Origin: Pseudomonadota bacterium
GTDB taxonomy: Bacteria; Pseudomonadota; Alphaproteobacteria; Rhizobiales; Pleomorphomonadaceae
DNA length: 64,000 bases
Reading direction: 5' to 3'
Assembly: GCA_023436885.1 (NCBI GenBank)
Contig: JAEZHI010000018.1
Span: 47,956-111,955 of the forward strand
Part shown: piece after piece, positions 30,986-38,614 of the stretch
How the letters are laid out: each line of letters begins with the position of its first letter
How positions within the stretch are numbered: position 1 is the first letter of the stretch
Translations under genes and position numbers: made by a program
The notes under the pieces: model-generated
Told to the model about the DNA's origin: nothing
Database searches by the model: none
The model's input: only the letters and a program-made list of their open reading frames with translations

Positions 30986-33076
30986 ATGAACCGCCTGACC
31001 GTAAGCTTGACTCTGAAAGTAACCATTGCCGTTCTGGTTACCGGAATTCTAGTTCAATTGGCAGCGGGTGCCTGGACGTCGTGGCAAAATGCTGGAACTG
31101 CAGCGCGCATCCAGACGGTCGCTCAGATCTCTACACAGATGTTCCAGGCTTTGCCCAACTTGCGTATCGATCGCAGTAGTACGGGCCGGGCTATCAAGGC
31201 GGATCAGGGGCTTGAGGGCTACGTCAAGCAGGTCACGGACGCTCGTAATATCGAGATGCCAGCCATTGATGCAGCGATCGCCGCGCTGGAAAGCGCTGAT
31301 TTGTCGGATGGCGCGTTGTTAGCCAAGGGGCTGCGTGAAAAGGCAGACACCCTTAAGGCCCTTCAAGCTAAGACCGGCGATGCCTTCAAGCAGGACAAGG
31401 CCAGTCGACAGATCTCGCTTGCCGATGATTACACCAAGGCAGCGACAGAAATGATCGATCAGCTTTCTTCGGTGTCCGCCAAGGTTGCCGAGGAGGTGCG
31501 CCTAGCCGATGGACTGATCGATCGTCTCCTCGACATCAAGGCACTCGCTTGGGTGCTGCGCAACACAGCCGGCGAGGCTTCCGGTATTACAGCCAATGCG
31601 CTGGGACCGATCGGGGTGCCTGAGAATGCGATGGAAAGCTATCTGAACAATATGGCTGCCGCGCAGGTTGCTTGGAAGACAATCAAGGACATGTCGTCAG
31701 GCGTCGCTCTGCCGCCGGCTTTCGCGGACGCAATGGCTGCGGCTGATCGCGACTATTTCAGTTCCGGTGCTGTCGATCGCCAGACTTCGCTGCTGAAGAC
31801 GGTGCTTGCTGGCCAGAAGGCAGATACGGATACGCTGGGCTGGAGCAACTACAACGCTCCGCGCCTGACAGCATTGCTGAATGTGGCCAATGTCGCGCTC
31901 GCTATCGCCCAAGACAAGGCGGTAGAGGCAAACAGCCGGGCGATATGGTCTTTCTGGACGCAGCTTGGGCTGTTCACTGGCGCGCTGCTCTTGGCCATCA
32001 TCATCACCATGGTGGTGCAACGTCGCGTGATCAGGCCCCTTGCTGTCATTGGTGAACGCATGATGGCGCTCGCCAAGGGTGAGTTCTCCACTGAGGCGCC
32101 TTATACCGATCGCAACGACGAGATCGGCGCTCTCGGCAAGACCATGGCGGTCTTCCGCGACAGCATGTTGGAAACCGAGCGGCTGCGAGCCGAGAAGGCC
32201 GATCAAGAGCACCATGAACGCGAACGTCGCGCGGCGGACATGCATGCGCTGGCCCAGCGGTTCGACGAGGCCGTCGGCGACATCGTAACCATGGTCGCCT
32301 CCGCGTCCACCGAGCTGCAGATGTCAGCCAAGTCGCTGACTTCACTGGCCGACTCCACGCAGAACCAGTCGGCGTCGGTGGCGGCTGCCGCCGAGCAGGC
32401 ATCCGCCAACGTCGCCTCGGTGGCGTCGGCAACCGAGGAGCTATCCTCGTCCGTGTCGGAGATTGCCCGCCAGGTCGAGAAGTCGTCGGACATCGCCTCC
32501 AGAGCGGTTGTCGAGGCCAATACCACCAACGACAAGGTCCGCGGACTTGCGGCCGCCGCAGAGAAGATTGGAGCGGTTGTCGAACTGATCAATTCGATTG
32601 CCGGCCAGACCAATCTTCTTGCGCTGAATGCCACCATCGAGGCGGCACGCGCCGGCGAGGCGGGCAAGGGGTTCGCCGTCGTTGCGGCCGAAGTCAAGCA
32701 GCTCGCCGACCAGACCGCCAAGGCGACCGCCGAGATCGGCGCTCAGATCGCCGCTATACAGTCGGCCACCACCGAGGCGGCCGGTGCCATCCAGGGCATC
32801 GGCGGCACGATCGAGACGATGAACGACATCGCCAAGTCGATCACCGGCGCTGTGGAAGGCCAGAATGCGGCGACGGTGGAAATCGCCCGCAATGTTCAGG
32901 AAGCGTCGATCGGCACCGGGACCGTGTCGCAGTCCATCACATCCGTCACCATGGCGGCTAGCGAGTCGAGCAGCGCGGCAACGCAGGTGCTGGCATCTGC
33001 CTCGGAGCTCAGCAAGAACGCGGAGCGGCTCCGGCACGAGCTGGCGAATTTCCTGGGTTCGATCCGCGCGGCCTGA
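30986..33076 (+). CDS. Transmembrane methyl-accepting chemotaxis protein
   Basis: 696 residues. Membrane helices at about 8-32 and 325-347 enclose an all-helical sensor region of about 290 residues that I cannot assign to a named ligand-binding domain. A HAMP linker follows (RRVIRPLAVIGERMMALAKG), then a methylated-helix/signalling domain with tip INSIAGQTNLLALNATIEAA. No CheB/CheR pentapeptide tail. ATG 30986 has GAGGG upstream; a start at 30950 is also open. It lies 260 bp after the REC-REC gene, with its own probable promoter. Confidence 0.93.
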   Translation: MNRLTVSLTLKVTIAVLVTGILVQLAAGAWTSWQNAGTAARIQTVAQISTQMFQALPNLRIDRSSTGRAIKADQGLEGYVKQVTDARNIEMPAIDAAIAALESADLSDGALLAKGLREKADTLKALQAKTGDAFKQDKASRQISLADDYTKAATEMIDQLSSVSAKVAEEVRLADGLIDRLLDIKALAWVLRNTAGEASGITANALGPIGVPENAMESYLNNMAAAQVAWKTIKDMSSGVALPPAFADAMAAADRDYFSSGAVDRQTSLLKTVLAGQKADTDTLGWSNYNAPRLTALLNVANVALAIAQDKAVEANSRAIWSFWTQLGLFTGALLLAIIITMVVQRRVIRPLAVIGERMMALAKGEFSTEAPYTDRNDEIGALGKTMAVFRDSMLETERLRAEKADQEHHERERRAADMHALAQRFDEAVGDIVTMVASASTELQMSAKSLTSLADSTQNQSASVAAAAEQASANVASVASATEELSSSVSEIARQVEKSSDIASRAVVEANTTNDKVRGLAAAAEKIGAVVELINSIAGQTNLLALNATIEAARAGEAGKGFAVVAAEVKQLADQTAKATAEIGAQIAAIQSATTEAAGAIQGIGGTIETMNDIAKSITGAVEGQNAATVEIARNVQEASIGTGTVSQSITSVTMAASESSSAATQVLASASELSKNAERLRHELANFLGSIRAA
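32630..32666. repeat. 37-bp exact repeat, copy 2
   Basis: Identical to 18037-18073 in the soluble chemoreceptor gene; encodes part of the conserved signalling tip. Confidence 0.7.
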
Positions 33077-33097
33077 TAATCGAACGAGACAGATATT

Positions 33098-33141
33098 GCA
33101 GCCTATCCGACGGTGATCGTCGCCGGATAGGTTGCGTTTTT
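33098..33141 (+). terminator. Intrinsic terminator of the chemoreceptor gene
   Basis: Stem of 12 pairs with one G-T pair (33098-33109 with 33124-33135), followed by G and five T residues, 21 bp beyond the stop codon. Confidence 0.85.
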
Positions 33142-33190
33142 CATTGCCATTTGGAACCGGGTTGGGCGCCGCTCCATATCTCTTTCTTGC

Positions 33191-33736
33191 TCAGACGCCT
33201 TGGCTTTGGGGCGTGCCAGTCACATGCCGGTGGACTTCGACGGTCAGCGTTTCAACACGTTCCGTCAGTGTCTTGATGGTTTCCGTCAGCGCGGTGTTCT
33301 GCTGAACCAGTTCAAGGAGCATGGCCGTCTGTTGGGCGACCAATGCTTGTCGCTGGTCGATTGCCTGAGCGATGTCTTCGCGATGCTGAGCGTCGGCTTC
33401 TGCGTGGGCTTTGTCCCGGTCGGCCTGACGGGTCTGGGCCAGCAGGATCAGCGGCGCGGCATAGGCCGCCTGCAGACTGAAGGCCAGGTTCAGAAGAATG
33501 AAGGGGTAGACGTCGAAGGTCGTCCAGCCGGCGATGTTGACGATAATCCAGGTTCCGACAACGATCGTCTGTCCGATGAGAAACTCGGGCGTGCCGAAGA
33601 AACGCGCGAATTTCTCTGCCTTCAAGGCGAACCAATCGTCTCCGAAGACCGAGTGCAGGTGCGCGTGCGGAAGGTGAAACCTGAAAAAGTTCAAGTTGTT
33701 GGCTCCATCAGAGTGGTTCTTGGCACCGTTGGACAT
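33191..33736 (-). CDS. DUF1003 membrane protein
   Basis: 181 residues. Two membrane helices (about 53-72 and 79-100) hold the DUF1003 core FGTPEFLIGQTIVVGTWIIV and PFILLNLAFSLQAAYAAPLI. A cytoplasmic helical, Gln/Asp-rich stretch and a coiled coil (about 140-172) follow. Function unknown. GGGGAG lies before the ATG. Single gene, convergent with the chemoreceptor. Confidence 0.9.
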   Translation of the reverse strand: MSNGAKNHSDGANNLNFFRFHLPHAHLHSVFGDDWFALKAEKFARFFGTPEFLIGQTIVVGTWIIVNIAGWTTFDVYPFILLNLAFSLQAAYAAPLILLAQTRQADRDKAHAEADAQHREDIAQAIDQRQALVAQQTAMLLELVQQNTALTETIKTLTERVETLTVEVHRHVTGTPQSQGV

Positions 33737-34120
33737 ACAAAACTCCCCGAACTCATTCGGCTTCCGGGCACTTTCCCAAAGATCTGGCCGATCTTGCCAA
33801 TGTTAATGAAAAGATGGCGGATTTCCGTATTGGCGCTGAGTGTACCGATCTACCTCCTTAAAATGATGTTTGGCTGAAGCCTGCAGGTTTGAAATGGCGC
33901 TTCAACGCCAAGCAAAATCGCAGCCAGCCGGAGATTGGACAGGCGACTCGTGCTTCGGTCCCACGTGCATGATGGATACGCTCGTTGGCCTGATCCATTC
34001 CTCAGATGACGCCGCATTTCCTGCCACGGCCACGATAGGGCCTCCCGCGTCTCGCGTTGTCGGCCGAATCCGATTCCCCGTTCTCTTGACATGTAACGGT
34101 CGTTGCACCATGATAGTTAC
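33737..34120. other. 384-bp intergenic region between DUF1003 and the ChrB-N gene
   Basis: Contains a perfect inverted repeat AAGATC-TGGCC-GATCTT (33779-33795) about 43 bp upstream of the DUF1003 start, and the ChrB-N promoter at its right end. I see no ORF or RNA gene that I would defend. Confidence 0.4.
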
Positions 34121-34122
34121 AT
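34086..34122 (+). promoter_or_regulatory. Promoter with overlapping inverted repeat, apparently leaderless gene
   Basis: TTGACA (34086-34091), 17 bp, then CATGAT (34109-34114) fits a sigma-70 promoter whose transcript would begin at or next to the ATG at 34121. A perfect 7-bp inverted repeat, ATGTAAC (34091-34097) and GTTACAT (34116-34122), spans the core promoter and start codon. No Shine-Dalgarno sequence is visible. Confidence 0.5.
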
Positions 34123-34663
34123 GGAAAACTTGTCTTGGCTTCTGCTCACCTACAAGGTGCCTCCCGACCCCGCGACCAAGCGCATTGCGCTATGGCGGCG
34201 ACTGAAGGGGATGGGGGCGGTCTACCTGCAGAACGGGGTGTGCCTGCTGCCCAAGACCGACGACCATGTGCGCCGTTTGAAGATGTTGGAAAATGACATC
34301 TCCAAGATGGAAGGCGAGTGCGTCATCCTGGAGACGGTGGCGTTGGATCGCGCCCAGGAGGAAAAGGTCGTCTCGCGCTTCAAGGCAGATCGTGACGATC
34401 AGTATCGCGAGTTCCTCGGTCGGTGTGCCGGCTTCGAGGCTGAAATTGCCAAGGAAATCTCGATTCAGAAATTTACCTATGCCGAGCTTGAAGAGGAAGA
34501 CACCGACCTCAAGAAGCTCCAGGGCTGGTTTGAGAAGATCAGAAAGATCGATTTCTACGGCGGCACGCTGGCCGAAGAGGCGGCCGAACGACTGAGGGCT
34601 TGCGAGGCTTTGCTAGACGGCTATGCGCAACGCGTCTTCGAAGCTCACGACGAGAACCGCTGA
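34121..34663 (+). CDS. Stand-alone ChrB N-terminal-domain protein
   Basis: 180 residues. WLLLTYKVPPDPATKRIALW, LKGMGAVYLQNGVCLLP and the FLGRCAGFEAEIAKE helix match the ChrB N-terminal domain, the part thought to regulate chromate-resistance operons. A full ChrB has about 310 residues; the C-terminal domain is missing here and no chrA transporter is nearby. The helical second half is charged. A role in gene control is inferred only. Start at ATG 34121; an in-frame TTG at 34103 would fall inside the promoter. Confidence 0.82.
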   Translation: MENLSWLLLTYKVPPDPATKRIALWRRLKGMGAVYLQNGVCLLPKTDDHVRRLKMLENDISKMEGECVILETVALDRAQEEKVVSRFKADRDDQYREFLGRCAGFEAEIAKEISIQKFTYAELEEEDTDLKKLQGWFEKIRKIDFYGGTLAEEAAERLRACEALLDGYAQRVFEAHDENR

Positions 34664-34770
34664 CTTCGACAGGTCATGGACATGCGGGGCCTGTCATTGC
34701 TGCCGTTTGATTGCGTGTCGGGACGGAGCTGTCCTGTCAGCGAAGCTTTCAACCAAGCAGGAGAGGGCCG

Positions 34771-35322
34771 ATGTATGAACTTGATGCCAGCCTGACCCAT
34801 GCTATCAACGGCCTGGCGGGGCAGAGTGCGGTGCCGGATTCCTTGATGATCTGGCTATCCAACGTCGGCGTCCCCTTTATGGTCGTGATGGTCGCTCTTC
34901 AGTGGTGGCGGAGGCAGGACCAGCAGCATGTACGGCACACCCTGATCGCGGCGGGCTTCTCGTTTTTGCTGGGGCTCGGGTTCAATCAGCTCATTTTGCT
35001 CGGGATTCATCGTGCCCGCCCCTATGATGGCGGTCTGACGCACCTGCTTATTGAACGAAGCGCCGATTTTTCCTTTCCGTCCGACCATGCCACGGCGACC
35101 TTCGCAATCGCGGCGGCTTTTCTCGTCCATGGTTCACGCCGTGCCGGGCTAGCTTTTCTGGCCATGGCCTGTCTGGTCACATTCTCACGCGTCTACATCG
35201 GTACGCACTACGCCAGCGATGTTCTCGGCGGAGCACTGACGGGCGTTATGGCTGCGTTGGTCGTCAGGGCGGGCTATCGGGAAGGTACCAAGGTGGATAG
35301 GCTCATTACGAACATCCTTTAA
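34771..35322 (+). CDS. PAP2-family membrane phosphatase
   Basis: 183 residues, about five membrane helices. The three phosphatase motifs are present: HRARPYDGG, FPSDHATATF and SRVYIGTHYASDVLGG. PSDH in place of PSGH and the overall length resemble BcrC-type undecaprenyl-diphosphatases, which recycle the lipid carrier of peptidoglycan; another lipid phosphate is possible. GGAGAGGG lies just before ATG 34771, so the frame back to 34711 is not used. Follows the ChrB-N gene by 107 bp. Confidence 0.9.
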   Translation: MYELDASLTHAINGLAGQSAVPDSLMIWLSNVGVPFMVVMVALQWWRRQDQQHVRHTLIAAGFSFLLGLGFNQLILLGIHRARPYDGGLTHLLIERSADFSFPSDHATATFAIAAAFLVHGSRRAGLAFLAMACLVTFSRVYIGTHYASDVLGGALTGVMAALVVRAGYREGTKVDRLITNIL

Positions 35323-35429
35323 AGCACCGCCGCGCAGCTCTCTGCGGCTCGGTCGAAAATTCAGGTCGACAAGCGGGCAGGGCCGTTTATCCTGTCTCTG
35401 CTGCAACCCGAGATAACTGGGGATCGATC

Positions 35430-35819
35430 ATGCGCCTTGTCGCTGCTTCCTTGTTTGCGTTTTGCTGTTCGACCGTGATGGCTGCTGCTGGGCAAATCCC
35501 CGCCTGCGACGACGCCTCGGTTCTCTCCACCGTTTCGAGCCGGCAAGCCTGGGCCGAAGCGAACACCTGGAAGGATGGCATCACCATCGCCGCTGTGGAT
35601 CGCGTGGGCGAGCGTCATTCCATGTACCCGGTGTTCAGTTCCATCGAACGGCGCTATTGCGCTGCTCGCGCCAACCTGACCGCGGCACGGCCGACGACGC
35701 TTTACTATGTCGTTTCAGCCGGGCAGGGCTTCGCCGGTTATGGCTGGAACGTCGAGTTCTGCCTGTCTGGCCATGATCCCTACCGGGTCTATGGCGCCGA
35801 CTGTCAGGTCCTGAAGTGA
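35430..35819 (+). CDS. Small exported protein with four mature cysteines, partner of RNase T2
   Basis: 129 residues. A signal peptide (about 1-19, ending VMAAA) is followed by a mature part of about 110 residues with four cysteines (PAC, RYC, EFC, ADC), enough for two disulfides. I do not recognise a family. The stop codon overlaps the GTG start of the RNase T2 gene (GTGA), so translation is coupled and the two proteins probably act in the same compartment. Neither inhibitor nor cofactor function can be read from sequence. Confidence 0.75.
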   Translation: MRLVAASLFAFCCSTVMAAAGQIPACDDASVLSTVSSRQAWAEANTWKDGITIAAVDRVGERHSMYPVFSSIERRYCAARANLTAARPTTLYYVVSAGQGFAGYGWNVEFCLSGHDPYRVYGADCQVLK

Positions 35820-36454
35820 TCCTTCGCTTCGTTCGGCTGCTGATCCTGCTGGCCGCGTGGCCGACTGCCGCGCTGGCCCAGGATGTGCCGGGGCGCTTCG
35901 ACTTCTACCTCTTGTCGCTCACCTGGTCGCCGAGCTATTGCGCGGCGGAAGGCGGGACGCGCGGCGACGCGCAATGCGAGAACGGTCGCCGCTACGGCTT
36001 CCTGGTGCATGGTCTCTGGCCGCAATATGAGCGCGGCTATCCGGAGGATTGCGCTACGAGCCTTTTCCCCAGCAAGGCCGACATTCAAGGCCTCTCCGAC
36101 CTGATGCCCGCCGACGGGCTCGTCCGTCACGAATGGCGCAAGCACGGCGCCTGTTCCGGTCTGTCGCCGACCGAATATCTGAAGACGATCCGGACGGCCC
36201 GTGAGACGGTACGGATTCCGAGCGCCTTCCAGAATATCGATGGCTACAAGAGCGTTTCGCCAACCGAGGTGGAGGCTGCGTTCGTCGCTGCCAATCCGGG
36301 GCTCAAGCCGGACGGAGTGGCCGTTACCTGCGATGGACGCCGGTTGCGCGAGGTGCGCATCTGCATGACGCGCGACCTCGGCTTCCGCTCGTGCGATGAA
36401 GTCGACCGGCGCGCCTGCCGCGCCTATCGGGTGGTGATGCCGCCGGTGCGGTAG
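35816..36454 (+). CDS. Ribonuclease T2 family, secreted
   Basis: 212 residues with a signal peptide (about 1-21, ending ALAQ). The two catalytic motifs are intact: CAS I FLVHGLWPQYE (His65) and CAS II RHEWRKHGACS (Glu106, His110). Cysteines at YC, QC, DC and AC positions suit periplasmic disulfides. The family cleaves RNA through 2',3'-cyclic intermediates, in the periplasm or outside the cell. The GTG start overlaps the stop of the small exported protein. Ends 3 bp before the convergent GH31 gene. Confidence 0.93.
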   Translation: MILRFVRLLILLAAWPTAALAQDVPGRFDFYLLSLTWSPSYCAAEGGTRGDAQCENGRRYGFLVHGLWPQYERGYPEDCATSLFPSKADIQGLSDLMPADGLVRHEWRKHGACSGLSPTEYLKTIRTARETVRIPSAFQNIDGYKSVSPTEVEAAFVAANPGLKPDGVAVTCDGRRLREVRICMTRDLGFRSCDEVDRRACRAYRVVMPPVR

Positions 36455-36457
36455 CCG

Positions 36458-38506
36458 TTAGGCTGTGAACACGTCGAGCACGGCTGCCCCCTTTCGGACG
36501 AACAGCGGCAGTTGGCTGATCGGCGTCGGACAGGTGACGGTTTCGCCGCCGGAGACGACACGCCCTGTCCAGGCGTCGACCCAATCGTTGCCTGCTGGCA
36601 GGTAGACGCTGCGTTCGGTCTCGCCGGCCTTGAGGATCGGGGCGACGAGAATGTCGTCGCCGAACATGTATTGATCGTCGATCTCCCAGCAGGGGGCGTC
36701 TCCGGGGAAGGCGTAGAACAAGGTGCGCATCAGCGGATCGCCGGTTTCGTGGGCGGCGCGCATCAGCTCAACGACATAGGGGCGCAGCCGTTCGCGAAGG
36801 TCGGTGTAACGGCGCAGGATGGTGTAGACGTCCTCGCCGAAGCTCCAGAGCTCGTTGCCAGCGCCGCTGTCGCACTGGGCGACGCCGTCGCGGAACGGCA
36901 CGGCCGGTGGCGTGATCGGCTCGCGGTAGCCGTGCATGCGCAGAACCGGCGAGAACACCGCCCACTGGAACCAGCGCACCAGCAGCTCGCGGAAGGCCGG
37001 ATCGTCGACGTGGCCGCCGTGGAAACCGCCGATATCGGTCGTCCACCAGGGGATGCCGGCCATCCCCATGTTGAGCCCGGCGCTCAGCTGGTTGCGCATC
37101 GAGGCGAAGGAGCTCTGGATGTCGCCAGACCAGATCAGTGCGCCATAGCGCTGGCTGCCGGCCCAGGCACAGCGTACGAGGCTGACGATCTCCGTTTCGC
37201 CGGCTGCCTTGAGGCCCTCATAGAACGCCTGGGCGTAGTGGGTGGGATAGGCGTTGCCGACTTCCAGGAGATTGCCGGTGTGATAGCGGTAATTCTCGAA
37301 ATCGTAGACGGCATATTCCGGCTCCGCCTCGTCGAGCCAGAAGACGCGGATGCCATTGTCGTAATAGTTCTTGCGGGCGACGCTCCACAGGAAGTCGCGG
37401 GCGGCGGGATTGGTCGGGTCGATGAAGCGGCTGTTGCCGAGAAAGTCGAACTGCACGGGAATGCCGCGATTGGTGTTCACCAGATAACCCTTCTCGGCCA
37501 TCTCGGCGTAGTTTTCCGATCGCGCATCGACGGTCGGCCAGATGGAGACCATCAGCTCGGTGCCCATGGCCTTGAGTTCGGCGGCCATGGCGGCCGGGTC
37601 TGGCCATTCGCGCTCGTCGAAGCGCCAGTCGCCCTGCACCGGCCAGTGGAAGAAATCGGCGACGATCACCGACAGGGGAATGCCGCGTGCCTTATAGCCG
37701 CGTGCCACGGTGAGGAGTTCGTCCTGCGTGCGGTAGCGCAGCTTGCTCTGCCAGAGGCCCAGCGCGAAGTCGGGCATCATCGGCGCCGTGCCGGTCGCCC
37801 TGGCATAGTTGCGCAGAATGTCGGCCGGGGTGTCGCCGGCGGTGATCCAGTAGTCGATGCTCTGCGCGGCTTCCGAGATCCAGCGCGTGCCGTTCCGGGC
37901 GAACGAAGCCTCGCCGACGGCCGGCGTGTTCCAGAGAAAGCCATAGCCGTGGCTGGAAACGACGAAGGGTATGCTGGCCTGCGAGTTGCGCTGGGCGAGC
38001 TCCAGCGTGCAGCCGGCAAGGTCGAGGTTAGGCTGCTGGTATTGGCCCATGCCGTAGAGCCGTTCGCTGGGGATCGGCTCGAAGCGGACGGTGATCCGTG
38101 AAGCGCCGCCGTGAAGAGGTTTGAATTCGCGGCCGGACAGACAGAGTGCGCTGATGGTGTCGGTGGCATGATCCCCGATGGTCCAGAACTTGGTCACCGT
38201 GTCGCGCTGCCGCCATTTCTCTTCGAGCAGCACGGTGCCGGCCTTGTTGAAGAACTTGACGCGTCCCTGCAGGTCGACCTCAGCGGCGATGGCTCCGTTC
38301 TCGATGCGCATACGGCTGCCAAAGCGGCTGATGAACGGCGTGTGGTCTTGCGACGGCAGCAACGCGCCTTCCGTGTTCTGGCGTGCCGGATAGATCGACG
38401 ATCGCAGTCGAAGGCCGTCCTTGCCATGGGCCTCGATCCTCAGCCAGGCGCCGTTATAGGACCAGCACAGCGCATCGCGCTCAATCGACAGGGTATCCAA
38501 GGCCAT
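36458..38506 (-). CDS. Glycoside hydrolase family 31
   Basis: 682 residues, cytosolic (no signal peptide). The GH31 domain has nucleophile Asp392 in RVFWLDEAEPEY and acid/base Asp462 in ALIWSGDIQSSF; RCAWAGSQRYG and GMAGIPWWTTDIGGFHGG are standard flanks, and an N-terminal beta-sandwich comes first (about 1-240). The family includes alpha-glucosidases and alpha-xylosidases; specificity is not evident. AAAGGAAT lies before the ATG. Last gene of the sugar ABC operon, so it probably cleaves the imported oligosaccharide. Confidence 0.94.
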   Translation of the reverse strand: MALDTLSIERDALCWSYNGAWLRIEAHGKDGLRLRSSIYPARQNTEGALLPSQDHTPFISRFGSRMRIENGAIAAEVDLQGRVKFFNKAGTVLLEEKWRQRDTVTKFWTIGDHATDTISALCLSGREFKPLHGGASRITVRFEPIPSERLYGMGQYQQPNLDLAGCTLELAQRNSQASIPFVVSSHGYGFLWNTPAVGEASFARNGTRWISEAAQSIDYWITAGDTPADILRNYARATGTAPMMPDFALGLWQSKLRYRTQDELLTVARGYKARGIPLSVIVADFFHWPVQGDWRFDEREWPDPAAMAAELKAMGTELMVSIWPTVDARSENYAEMAEKGYLVNTNRGIPVQFDFLGNSRFIDPTNPAARDFLWSVARKNYYDNGIRVFWLDEAEPEYAVYDFENYRYHTGNLLEVGNAYPTHYAQAFYEGLKAAGETEIVSLVRCAWAGSQRYGALIWSGDIQSSFASMRNQLSAGLNMGMAGIPWWTTDIGGFHGGHVDDPAFRELLVRWFQWAVFSPVLRMHGYREPITPPAVPFRDGVAQCDSGAGNELWSFGEDVYTILRRYTDLRERLRPYVVELMRAAHETGDPLMRTLFYAFPGDAPCWEIDDQYMFGDDILVAPILKAGETERSVYLPAGNDWVDAWTGRVVSGGETVTCPTPISQLPLFVRKGAAVLDVFTA

Positions 38507-38518
38507 ATTCCTTTCGTC

Positions 38519-38537
38519 GAGACGGCCGGGCCGTCTC
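38519..38537 (-). promoter_or_regulatory. Stem-loop directly before the GH31 ribosome site
   Basis: GAGACGGC-CGG-GCCGTCTC forms a perfect 8-bp stem. On the minus strand it sits about 12 bases upstream of the GH31 start codon, between the ATPase and GH31 genes. There is no T-run. It may mark an mRNA processing site or tune GH31 expression. Confidence 0.5.
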
Positions 38538-38614
38538 CCTAAGCAAATTCAAAAGACACACGTTTCCCCGGCCGGCGGTGGCCGACCGTGCAGTTTGTCC
38601 AGCGTCAAGAAGCC

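Noticed and set aside
36512..38101. 529-residue open frame opposite the GH31 gene
   Set aside because: Antisense shadow; composition is Gly/Ala/Val/Asp-rich with no motif, and the GH31 catalytic residues are on the other strand.
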